From Silene latifolia (taxonomy: Eukaryota > Streptophyta > Magnoliopsida > Caryophyllales > Caryophyllaceae): 64,000 nt of DNA. Position numbers and translations under genes: made by a program. The notes beneath the pieces were generated by a model. It was not told the origin of the DNA. It made no database searches and saw nothing but the letters and a program-made list of their open reading frames with translations. The stretch's first letter is position 1; each line of letters begins with the position of its first letter. Below are positions 34,081-43,768 of the stretch, one piece after another. The stretch spans positions 150,492,422 through 150,556,421 of the forward strand of contig NC_133538.1 of NCBI RefSeq assembly GCF_048544455.1. The letters run 5' to 3'.

Positions 34081-37000
34081 ATTAATAACTAATTTATCGA
34101 AATGCGTGCGCAGGTGATTAACGATGGAGACGGTATTGATTACTCAGATCATTTTAAGACTAGCTTGTTCTTTGCATCTAGTATTCAAGCGTTTAATTGG
34201 GCATATGAGATCGGACTCCGACTCGGGTTTGGTATAAAAAGAGCAAGCAACAATAAAGTTGGTCGTAACACGAATTTGAGACAACATTATTTTGTTTGTC
34301 GGATGGGTGGAAAAGGTCCCGTAAATAAGGATGCCGATTCTTTAATGAGGGGTAACACGGCTACCGCGTGGTGCAATTGCAAATTTTCAATGAAAGTTGT
34401 TGAATTAGAAGAGAATAAGTGGCAGCTTGTGATGAGATCCGGGTTTCATAATCATGCTTTAACGTTGTATTGTGACGGCGACAGATACTTTGCAAAGTTT
34501 GATGACGAGGAGTTGGCTTATATCGATGCCTAAGTTAGAGCTCACGTTAGACCGACAATTATTAGTGCGGGTTTGCATCAGCGGAATCCGGAAAAGTCAA
34601 GACCTAATCGGCGACAAATCTACAATCATTCTCAGAAAGTAAGGGCCGAGGAAAGAGATGGGAGAAACCGGCAAGACAATGAGATGTTAGCACTTGCGGT
34701 TCAAAGATAAGTACGTTCATTATTGGGTCAGCGATCGGAGGAGACCGATGAGCTAACCCACGTGTTCATGGCTCATCCAGAAGCCGTTAAGATGTTTCGA
34801 TCATACTATTATGTGGTATTGATCGATTCCACGTACAAGACAAATTTATACCGTCTTCCGCTTGTTGAGATTGTTGGAGTCACACCCGTCGGGAAGAGCT
34901 TTGTCATTGCGTATGCTCTTGTGAAGCATGAGTCCGAGGATGGATATTTGTGGGTCTTACGGAAACTGAAGGCCCTTCTCAATGATGTCGTTCAACCTAA
35001 TGCTATTGTTACTGATTGCGAGGCAGGTTTGTTGAACGCGATTCCCATTGTTTTTCCGGATTCGTCTCACTTGCTATGTCTTTGGCATATATATTCTAAC
35101 GTGGAGCCGAAAGCACTTGATATCACGGGTCAGGATAGTTGGGCTAAGCACATAACTTGTAACTTGTTTCAAGCGGTTGTCGAGGCGGAGACCGAATATA
35201 AGTTTAATGTTGCGTGGGGCAATTTGGCAAGGGAATGGGCGGGAGTGGCGGCTTATATTGAGAGGCAATGGTTCCCGCACTTGGAAAAATGGGCCAAGTA
35301 TAGAACGAACAAGATAACTCATTTTGGGAATACTTCTACATCCCGGGTTGAGTCGGCTCATGCGAATCTGAAGAGATGGTTGAATAGCGTGAAACTGGCC
35401 GTTGATAGCATTTGGATTCGGTTTCATTCTTTGATGGAAGCGCAACATGTTGAGATCCGACACTCGTTGGAGTTATCTAGATCGAAACGGTTGACGGGGA
35501 TTCAACGATTATTTTTCAGACTTTCTTTAAAAATATCAAAGAATGCAATCAGTGAATTGCGTGAAGAATTCGAAAGAGGTGCCAAGATGACGGAAGATGC
35601 CTTGATTATCGATTGCGGTTGTGTAAAGGCTACTACACTTGGTTTGTTATGTGCTTCTTCACTTCATCGCATTGCTATAAACGGATCTCGGGTCCCTATT
35701 GATGTGTTACATGCATTTTGGAGGAAGTTGGAGTACGATGGTTCGGAGGCAATGCCGACTTGTGACGATGATCGATTGGAGGAGTTATTCGATGAAATTC
35801 GGAATGCAGATCCAAGTATGAGATCATCCATGGTCGATGCCCTTTACTCTCAGATACATCCGGAACAGGAGGATGTAAACGAACCTCGGGTGAACGAGAA
35901 CCCTAGAGGACGTCCGAGTAGGGGAACTCGTAGAGATCCGTCCGCCGTTGAGCATGCACGGGTTCGGGTTCGAGTAGGCAGTGCTACGCCCCAAAGAAAC
36001 GCGTCTTCCCAACGTACTCCTTCTAGTACACCCCGTTCTACTCCGACGGTTCCTGTTACTCCGTCGTCTAATCCCCGTTCTACTCCGACGGTTCGTTTTA
36101 CTCCGTCTAGTACCCCCCGATCCACTCAAACGGGCCCCGGTACACCGTCTACCACTGCTACCACGAGTACGGGGAGTTTCGGCACATCGTATTGCGCACC
36201 TCTTGAGGTAGACTACACCATTGGTCATTGGAGGTACTTTCCTTATCATCAATTTTTGCCTTCCTGGTTTCACGAGCATTTAGAAGCGTGGTTTAATCCT
36301 TTCGGAGACAGTCATTGTGGTTTTCGAGTTATCTCACATGCTGTTCGGGGTGACCAATCTCATTTCACGATGGCTAGAACAGATTTACTTAGGGAAATCT
36401 GTAGTCCCCTTTACCGTGAACATATTTATGGCCCAGGGAGATTTGATGCGGAGGTAGCTAAAATTACATTTATGGATCAGATACCGTTTGGCTCGGGTCA
36501 TTGGATGGACGGTTTCGATCTATATGGTTATGTTACGATGTACAATTGGGTGATATGTTGTATTTCTGCATATGATGATCGAGAAGGTCAGCGACATTGG
36601 AATGGTAGTTATACTTATTTGCCTTTACGAGCCCCCCGGGAGTACGTACCCCATATAGTGTCTTATGGGTATTACATGCGGGAAACCACTATTTGAGGCT
36701 CCAGGTACGCCCCTTGTCACCTATGCCTCCAATAGCTCCTTGTTGGGTACATGATGCAAGCGTAGCTCATTATAATGGCCTGTATCGACATCAACTATCT
36801 GTATGGCGCAATTACGCGAGTTGATCTTAGCTTTTATTTGTCCGATTATTGTACCTTTTATTTTATATATCCGAATATTGTACCTTATATTTTATTTTAT
36901 TTATCCGATTATTGTAGTTTATTATCCTCTGCATCCGATTAAATGACTTAAAACGTAATTTAATTAAAACATTCCTTAAAACACAATTTGACATATTTTA

Positions 37001-37090
37001 ATTAAAACATTCCTTAAAACGCGTTTTGACATAATCAAAACATAAACCAATAAAAACATAATTAAAACATACCATACCCCAAATACCAAA

Positions 37091-37163
37091 TCCTAAACCC
37101 TAAATACCAAACCCTAAACCCTAAACCCTAAACCCCAAACCCCAAACCCTAAACCCCAAACCC
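37091..37163. repeat. Short interstitial telomere-like tract
   Basis: About 70 bp of CCCTAAA units with CCCCAAA variants, the plant telomere repeat. It lies between the transposase and the acidic-protein gene, inside the MULE. Confidence 0.85.
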
Positions 37164-37216
37164 ATACCATAAACGATTATTACTTAAAACATAACATAAT
37201 TAAATAACTACCGAAC

Positions 37217-37696
37217 TTAATTATCTTCCGATGATGAAGATGACGATTCCTTATCTTCTTCATGATCTTGAATCTCAATTTCTTCAGGTTGGGTAGACAT
37301 ATATTGAGTCAACAAATCATTCAAGTAGAGATAAAGAATCCCTTGGTTGGGCACTCTACCGGCACATAAGTCTGATAGTCTTGGGTAATCGATCACGGTG
37401 AGAATGCGCTCAAAATATGTAAAGATATCACTTTTTAACCTGCGAAACTCCCACATCTTCTCGTTTAGTACTTCATCAGAAACAACCTCATCTCTAACTG
37501 CTGGAGTTAGAACATGATCCGGGTTTCCTTGTAAAATTATACAAAGCGTACCAATTGGAGGCTCTTCAAGCATGTGCCATACAGTGTCACTGGGAACCAC
37601 TGATTCAAGACGCTCAATTAGAATTGGTAAATTTTGAACAATTAGATCGATTCTTATTTGATAAACTCTGATTTTTTGAGCATTTGTGAGAACCAT
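37217..37696 (-). CDS. Unknown 159-residue acidic protein, MULE cargo
   Basis: One open frame from MVLTNAQKIRVYQIRIDL to a Ser/Glu/Asp tail (EDKESSSSSSEDN). The body looks helical and hydrophobic-patterned (LIVQNLPILIERLESVV; LYLYLNDLLTQYM). No signal peptide or membrane segment. I do not recognise a family. A TATA-like box (TTATAAATA, 37785-37793) lies about 90 bp upstream of the ATG. It shares its upstream region with the GRF gene in a divergent pair, which suggests co-expression. Confidence 0.55.
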   Translation of the reverse strand: MVLTNAQKIRVYQIRIDLIVQNLPILIERLESVVPSDTVWHMLEEPPIGTLCIILQGNPDHVLTPAVRDEVVSDEVLNEKMWEFRRLKSDIFTYFERILTVIDYPRLSDLCAGRVPNQGILYLYLNDLLTQYMSTQPEEIEIQDHEEDKESSSSSSEDN

Positions 37697-37784
37697 TTTA
37701 GGATTGGATGTCGTGAGTGAATAATTAGTATTGTAGTGAGTGAATATGATTGGATGTTGTGATTGAAATTGACATAGAATGGCC

Positions 37785-38066
37785 TATTTATAAGCTATTA
37801 ATTGTAACGGCTATTTTTGAATTGTAACGGTTATTTTGAATTATAACGGTAACATTTGAATTGTAACGGTTATTTTGAATTATAACGGTAACATTTGAAT
37901 TATAACGGCTATTTTGAATTATAACGGTAACATTTAAATTATAACGGCTATTTTGAATTACAACGGTAACATTTGAATTATAACGGCTATTTTGAATTAC
38001 AACGGTAACATTTGAATTACAACGGTAACATTTGAATTACAACGGTAACATTTTTCCCTATATAAA
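37785..38066. promoter_or_regulatory. Divergent promoter with 13 AACGG motifs
   Basis: Between two outward TATA boxes (minus TTATAAATA at 37785-37793, plus TATATAAA at 38059-38066) lies a tandem repeat of about 20-bp half units, GAATTATAACGGTAACATTT and GAATTGTAACGGTTATTTT. AACGG occurs 13 times from 37806 to 38045, all in the same orientation. AACGG is the core of the MSA element bound by three-repeat MYB proteins at G2/M; the AACGGYTA copies match it best. Cell-cycle control is inference. Confidence 0.7.
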
Positions 38067-38162
38067 CATCTACATAATGTTGTATTTCTGCACTCATCTT
38101 CAACTTTTTCTATTTTCCAATCATCTTCATCTTCTTCCATTTTCTTCTTCAAATCTCTACTT

Positions 38163-38540
38163 ATGTCAACATCATCCTCAATGTGGGGAAACCACCCAAT
38201 TGAAGGCCTTGATTTTAAGAATCAAATTTGCAATCGTTGTCAAAGAAACGCTATCATCAAGATTTCCGGGCCAGTTACTAATCCGAAGAAAGCGTATTTT
38301 AAGTGTGTACCTTGCGATCATTTTGTGTCGTGGTTAACTGAAGATCATTTGACAATAACAAAAAAGTTGAATATAGCATGTGAAGATGAAGGTGATGATG
38401 CATCAAGTGGAAATGTCATGAAAGAGCAAGTGATAGGTATAAAAAAGGAGATTTCGGAAATGGTAAGGATGATGAAGTTTTATTTCAAGTGTATCTTGTA
38501 TTTGTTTGTTTTCATTATGTTAGCCATTGTCATGAAGTAG
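38163..38540 (+). CDS. GRF-type zinc-finger protein with C-terminal membrane segment, MULE cargo
   Basis: 125 residues starting MSTSSSMWGNH. A GRF-like zinc finger lies at about residues 22-60: CNRCQRNAIIKISG, then NPKKAYFKCVPCDHFVSW. It is followed by an acidic helix and a membrane segment at the C-terminus (YFKCILYLFVFIMLAIVMK). GRF fingers bind single-stranded nucleic acid in other proteins; small GRF-plus-TM proteins are frequent near plant transposons. The role here is unknown. TATA box about 100 bp upstream in the AACGG promoter. The frame is intact. Confidence 0.72.
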   Translation: MSTSSSMWGNHPIEGLDFKNQICNRCQRNAIIKISGPVTNPKKAYFKCVPCDHFVSWLTEDHLTITKKLNIACEDEGDDASSGNVMKEQVIGIKKEISEMVRMMKFYFKCILYLFVFIMLAIVMK

Positions 38541-38717
38541 TGAGTATTTCCAGAAATGTATGAATTTGCATCAGTTGCTATGTATTCAAGAAATTTAAGA
38601 AATTTCAGAATTAACCAAGGTTCAAATAGTTAACTAACGTAATCATCCAACATAAAAAAATGTCTTCAAAAACGTACAACATAAAAGAAATAAAAAAAAA
38701 AAAAACTAGTCTCCTGA

Positions 38718-40674
38718 CTACTGATCATCCTCTTCCTCGCTATCAGTGTACACACCATCTGATCTACGCTGAACACGATCACCGGGTGTTTGACGAGGTC
38801 CTCGCTCACGTATGATCTCCCCAGCCCTCTCAACCAAAGGGTCGATGTTCTTCATCATCTTGCGGAAGAAGGAAAGCTGTTTCTTGTCATCGGTAATTCT
38901 TTTGGCCTCGGCAAACTGAAACAATAAAGCACGTGCAGTCTGCAAATTGACAAAAACAACTAAAACATTATAAACATTATCGACGAATAGTAAGAAAGTT
39001 AAACAATTATTACAACAACTGTAAGTAAAATTATTACCTCAGCGGGAATATCAAAATCATCCTGTGGCGCGGGGGCATCATGGTGGTCGGGATCAATGAT
39101 GAACGGGTGAGAATTCCCATTATACCAAGCCTCATAATCTGGCGTCGTCTCACCCGGGAAACTAACTGGTCTCGATCTACGAGAAATGTGAACCACGTGA
39201 TCCTGCCAGCAATCCCAAAGATGATCAGTCTCCGCAACCCCAACCCTAACCTCGTACCCAATCCCCGAAGTAGGACGATGCGCTACCAATCTCATAATGG
39301 GATTGGGTATGATCTGCACATACCCAAACTGTCGTAAACACCGATCAGGCTGGTACGGCTCGGCTATGTCCATGAAACGAACACAACCGGCATATAGAGT
39401 ACGAGGATGATACTCCTCCTGACGCGGCCCGTACGGATCCCACCTAATGGAAGCACAAGTAAGCCCATCTAACAACCTCCGATACTCCAACAATTTCTCC
39501 GCATTTTGAGCGAAGGGACCAACGGATCTCCAAGAACACGACCGAGGCTGAGTAGGGTCAATCGCCGAAGGTGGACCGGGTCTGAACATAGGAAAATACT
39601 CATATATCCACGATTGCAACAAAGTCAAGCAACCACCAATAGTCTTCACACCAGCACGTAAAGCCACACCCAACTGTCGGTACATGAAGGCTAGTACACC
39701 GGCTCCCCAAGCGTAGTCGTGTACACCATCACTATCATACACTAAAGGAAACAACTGAGGACGTAACCTATCACCTGATTTGTCGACAAAAAGTGTCGAC
39801 CCCAACACAGCAGCCAAAAACCCCTGAGCAAAAACAACATCACAATTAGCTCTCGCCGTTTCACAAACTGCATCTACCAATATACCCCCACTCTTGTAAA
39901 TAGGGACCTTCTTACTAGAGTTTAACGGCAACCTCAACTGGTCTGATGAAATCCCAAAGAAGCCACAAACATACATAAGGGGATCCGCCAACGTCCCGTC
40001 ATTACTCTCCACCTTACAACAGTTACCATCAACCCGAACACCTAAGATCTGCGCAACATCGTGAAGGAGTATGGACATCTCCCCAAAAGGCATGTGAAAA
40101 CTGTTGGTGTCGGGTTGCCATCTCTCAACAAAAGCAGAAATAAGGGGCATGTTATAATGCTCGGCCATGGAATCTAATAGATGAGAAAGACCAGTACCGT
40201 CATAAATAGTCTGAACGGCCGGATGGAGTTGCCAACAACTCAACAACCTCGTCTTACCAAACCGGTGGTAACCCGTCAAAACTGGTCGACCGACCTCATT
40301 AGGAGTCGGCCATAAGGTGTTGGCAATGTGGCTCCAAAGCTAGGAATCACGTGGGGAAACATCGGACCACCCGGAACACGATGATCGATCAACCAAGAGA
40401 CATCCTTACCCGACTTCTTCTTCTTCGGAGCCACCACACTACTAGAACTACCATCCGACATCCGCTGAAAACGCCCCTCCTCATTCCGTCTACGTGGCAC
40501 CCTACGCACTCGCTCATAACCCGCCTCCTCCTCACCTATCACATCACCAGACCGAACCAGCTCCTCCTCCAACCGCTCCTCAGTCCACGAATCGCTACTA
40601 CCACCTCCAACCTCAGATTCAAACTGGAGGCCCTTTCGAGCTCGAACGTGACGGTCATTTCCTCCACCGGCCAT
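38718..40674 (-). CDS. Plant mobile domain (PMD, aminotransferase-like) protein, MULE cargo
   Basis: Minus strand. From 40674 (MAGGGNDRHVRARKG) comes a charged, disordered N-terminus up to VPGGPMFPHVIPSFG; the PMD core then reads LWPTPNEVGRPVLTGYHRFG, SAFVERWQPDTNSFHMPFGE, LLQSWIYEYFPMF and CASIRWDPYG, in another frame. So near 40320-40350 there is either a frameshift or a small intron. The core ends FDIPAE at a GAG|GTAATA donor (39036); the acceptor TTTGCAG at 38941 joins in phase to a last exon, TARALLFQFAEAKRITDD..EEEDDQ, stop at 38718. The family is that of MAIN/MAIL1 and PP7-like 'long form' proteins; PMD genes are known cargo of MULE and Ty3 elements. Confidence 0.75.
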
Positions 40675-40834
40675 CTATTCAAAAAATAATAAAAACGCAT
40701 TGATTACTTAAATTAATAAAACAAAGAATTTATAAATATAAGTTAAGTAAATTAAAAAATTAAAAAAAATAACAAAATAACAAAATTAAAAAAAAAACAA
40801 AATAACCCCGAACGGGGTTTATTAGTAATAATTA

Positions 40835-41272
40835 GTTTCCATGGTACCCCTGAAGTTTGCATTTTTTCCCCAAATGCCCCTACTTTTCTCGAAAATCACT
40901 TTAAATGCTCGTATCTCTTAGTCACGATTTCAGATAGCCGCGAATTTTTTTTCTAAACATGTAGATCTCGGAAAGACAATCATTTTGGCAAAAAAAAAAG
41001 TTTAATTTCTGTAAATGTGATCGAAAATAAAAGCCGGTCAAAGTTTCCCGAACAAATAAACTTTGACAAGTCGTAACTCCGTTCTAAGATAACATAAAAA
41101 CACGATTTTTTTTTTCAAATCGAACATCTCGTAAAAACGATCAACTTAGGAAAAAAATCGCGCCTTTTCAATCTTGTAACTAAGAGATATGACCGGTCTA
41201 ACGTTTTTTTGACAAAAGTATGGGTATTTGAGGAAAAAGTGCAAACTTGAGGGGTACCATGGGAATAATCCC
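40835..41272. repeat. Nested MITE inside the MULE
   Basis: About 440 bp between CCATGGTACCCCTGAAGTTT and the reverse of CCATGGTACCCCTCAAGTTT, ends inverted over about 50 bp. TAATAATTA flanks it (40826-40834 and 41273-41281), possibly a 9-bp target duplication, though this may belong to the inverted ends. No coding capacity. Confidence 0.7.
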
Positions 41273-41526
41273 TAATAATTAATATTTTACGTAAACAAAA
41301 CGAGACGGAAAATAAATAAATTTATAAAGACTTCGCCACGGACGAGAATTATTATTAATAATTTATTAGTTTTTAACACTAACAAAAAAGACAGAAAAAT
41401 AAGTTTTTAAAAATTTAGAAAATAAAATTAATAATTTTACAACGAGTTCGGCACGGACGAGGTTTATTATTATTAATTTATTAGTTTATAACGATAACAA
41501 AACAAGACGGAAAAAATTTTATTTAT

Positions 41527-41702
41527 AAAAAAAAAAAAAAAAAACGAGAAATCTGGGCTGGACGAAGAACTTTTTCGTCCAGGACCAGGCCCAGACGAAA
41601 AAGTCCTTCGTCCAAGACCCATGATGGACGAAGAACTTTTTCGTCTGGGCCTGGTCCTGGACGAAGAAGCCCAGATTCGTGTTTTTTTTTTTTTTTTTTT
41701 CG
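41527..41702. repeat. Second TGGACGAA hairpin, right end of the MULE
   Basis: Palindromic core 41551-41677 with TCTGGGCTGGACGAAG on the left and its complement on the right, again between an A-tract and a T-tract. Same motif as the hairpin at 33.5 kb, placed symmetrically in the element. Confidence 0.85.
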
Positions 41703-42026
41703 ATTTGTTTGTTCAACGATTCCGTTTGATTTTCGCATAACACGACTTAATCCGATTGAACTCAAAGCATCTATCCTAATTCCGTCACAAATTTGACATC
41801 TATCCTAATTCCGTCACAAATTTACAAACTAAGCAAAATACTACAAAATTTTTTTAATACAAATCACGTACCTTGTTGAATGTTTGAATTCGTGACGGAA
41901 ATGATGCGGTGGATACGTTTGAGTCGGGTTTTTTTTCTTCAAAATCTGAGTCGGTTTTTTTTTTTTCAAAATTTGGAATGTGATAGATAGTTTTTGAATA
42001 AAAAGGAAAATATTAGGGGGAGTGTG

Positions 42027-42103
42027 AGGGAGGGGCAAACTTGGAAGTTCATTAAAATTGTCGACGATATTTAGTAATTTGTCGACGACCTTTAGCAGCT
42101 AGG
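42027..42103. repeat. Right terminal inverted repeat of the MULE
   Basis: Reverse complement of 33074-33150 with about 80% match by eye. Followed by TAAGTTTA (42104-42111), the target duplication. Confidence 0.85.
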
Positions 42104-42111
42104 TAAGTTTA

Positions 42112-42637
42112 ATCCATATTGTTTTAGTTTAATTAATCTTCTCTTCTCTTTCCTACATACAAGTCAACTTGTCCTTTTTTTCCTTTCTTTATTCATTTTC
42201 CTTAAATGTTGTGCACAAAGGCTTGGGGAACTAGAGGCAGAATTGGAGCAATTCATGGACTATACAACCAGTTGTATATGTTGTACGGTGTAGAATCTGA
42301 GCTTTGTGAAAAAAGTATCCGAGCTTTATATTAAAGAATATGAGCTTTATTAAAAAGTATTGAACTCATCCATTTACACATTAAAAACATGAACTTTAAA
42401 GTAGCTCAGAAAGAATACATATAAGCTCGTATTCTTATACCTTTGGTTGTACCCATGCTTATGGTACAACTGGATGTATAATCCTATTGGAGTATTAATT
42501 AATATGGGCAGAATAGTTTGATCAAGTATCACGAGATCCGTTGGTTTGATGAGCGTGTCCACCTCTCTTGGTCTCTCTTTTTTTTCTCTCTCACATTACT
42601 CATTACTCATTCCTTCAGTTTGTGTTTCTGAATTTGA
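42112..42637. promoter_or_regulatory. bZIP upstream region with a small MITE
   Basis: About 525 bp. It contains an inverted-repeat sequence from about 42258 (GACTATACAACCAGTTGTA) to 42484 (TACAACTGGATGTATAATCC), probably a MITE of 227 bp. C/T-rich sequence before the ATG (TCTCTTTTTTTTCTCTCTC, about 42570-42590) looks like the 5' UTR. The MULE end is the distal boundary. Confidence 0.5.
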
Positions 42638-43768
42638 ATGTCGCATCCGATGGATAAGCAAGTCGATGTGGATCCATCCAAGCAATGCGAGATGGCGGCG
42701 GCATTGAGAGGCCCACATCACCGTCGAGCTCATTCTGAAGTCAGCTTTCGTATACCCGACGACATGGATCTGTCTTCCGAGATCGGATCCGAAGACGACC
42801 TTTTCAGTACCTACATTGACGTCGATAAGCTTGGCGGATCTGCTTTCGATACCGCTAACAATGCCTCCATCATGGAAGCCAAGAAAGCCATGCCTCCTGA
42901 TAAGCTTGCTGAGCTTTGGACTATTGACCCCAAGCGCGCTAAGAGGTTTCTTTTCTTCTTCTTAAACTTAAAGATTAAGCTGATGGTTGAGGTCCGATCA
43001 ATTCAATGGTCTGTTTTGTTTCCTTTTAGAATTCTGGCTAATCGGCAGTCTGCTGCTCGGTCCAAGGAGAGAAAAGCTCGTTATATTATGGAGTTGGAGC
43101 GTAAAGTTCAAAACCTTCAAACGGAAGCCACCACTCTCTCTGCTCAACTCACGCTTTATCAGGTCAACTCCCCTTTTTCGATAACTAAACCGATTCCTGG
43201 ATCATCATCCATGTCTTTCATTCTTATTTACTTTTCCATTTTCTACTGTTTCTTATGTAGAGAGACACAACTGGTCTGACCAGTGAAAATACAGAACTTA
43301 AGCTGAGATTACAATCTATGGAACAAGCAGCCCAATTGCGCGATGGTATGCACTTTATCTTTGCGTGTTGGTTGATGTCCTTTTTGAGTAGATCTGTAAC
43401 TTGGGTGTGGGTGTTTTCCATTAGCACTCAACGGAGCACTCAAGCAGGAAGTAGAGAGGCTCAGAATTGCAATCGGAGAAGTCATGAATCCCACAGAATC
43501 ATTTAACATGGGAATGTCGTATAATTCTGCAGCAATCTACACACTGCCTCACCAACATCAGCAACATCAGCAGAGTATGCAATTGCCACCGCCATTTCAA
43601 CAGCATTCCCATTCGCATTCTTTGTCACCCAACAACCCCCACAATTCCTCTGAGTTTCATTCTAACGATCCTCTTGGAAGATTACAAGGGCTCGACATTG
43701 GCGTCAGGACTACTGTCAAATCTGAAGGAACCTGCTTGTCTGCCACTGAAAGCAGCTCTACCTTTTGA
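42638..43768 (+). CDS. bZIP transcription factor, group I (VIP1/RF2b/bZIP52-like)
   Basis: Four exons: 42638-42945, 43030-43162, 43261-43345, 43425-43768, each junction with GT..AG and in phase, total 870 nt and 289 residues. The N-terminus has the conserved RAHSEVSFRIPDD and DDLFSTYIDVDKL segments of the group and a Ser (HRRAHSE) of the kind that binds 14-3-3. The basic region is NRQSAARSKERKARY; Lys115 stands where most bZIPs have Arg, the group I hallmark. A leucine zipper follows (LERKVQNLQTEATTLSAQL, then LTSENTELKLRLQ). The C-terminus is Gln/His-rich and ends KSEGTCLSATESSSTF. Group I members act in the nucleus in osmotic, mechanical and vascular responses. This is a host gene and looks intact; the MULE ends 530 bp upstream. 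Confidence 0.92.

Larger units (their letters stand above)
33318..36696 (+). pseudogene. MULE transposase with FAR1-type zinc domain and OTU-like C-terminus
   Basis: Exon 1 is 33318-33368 (MNGNDFYNDSNNEASNE), ending GAG|GTGAGT. The acceptor GTGCGCAG|GTGATT gives exon 2 from 34114 to 36696 in the same phase, about 877 codons before the stop. Near residues 35-140 lies a FAR1/WRKY-GCM1 zinc fold (FVCRMGG, WCNCKFSM, HNHAL). From about residue 240 comes the MULE DDE domain: VVLIDSTYKT, IVTDCEAG, LCLWHIYSN. After a Pro/Thr/Ser repeat (TPSSTPRSTPT) the C-terminus carries GDSHCGFRVIS and a late EYVPHIV, matching the Asp-Cys and His of OTU cysteine proteases. Two in-frame TAA codons lie at 34531 and 34708 between the zinc and DDE parts, both where CAA is likely, so this copy is probably dead unless splicing removes them. 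The large intron contains a long hairpin. Confidence 0.82.
33074..42103. mobile_element. 9-kb MULE with four cargo/transposition genes
   Basis: The terminal inverted repeats extend about 75 bp: the left end (TCGTCGACGTTTTACTAA part) and the reverse complement of the right end (TCGTCGACAAATTACTAA part) both end in CCAAGTTTGCCC. The 8-bp direct repeat TAAGTTTA flanks it (33066-33073 and 42104-42111). Beyond the TIRs, weaker inverted similarity continues to about 33.5 and 41.5 kb, including a pair of long hairpins. Content: transposase (+), a 159-residue acidic protein (-), a GRF zinc-finger protein (+), a PMD protein (-), and a nested MITE. MULEs usually make 9-bp duplications; 8 bp is within their range. 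Confidence 0.88.

Noticed and set aside
37091-37163. True chromosome end
   Set aside because: Only about 70 bp, with variants, in the middle of a MULE with genes on both sides.
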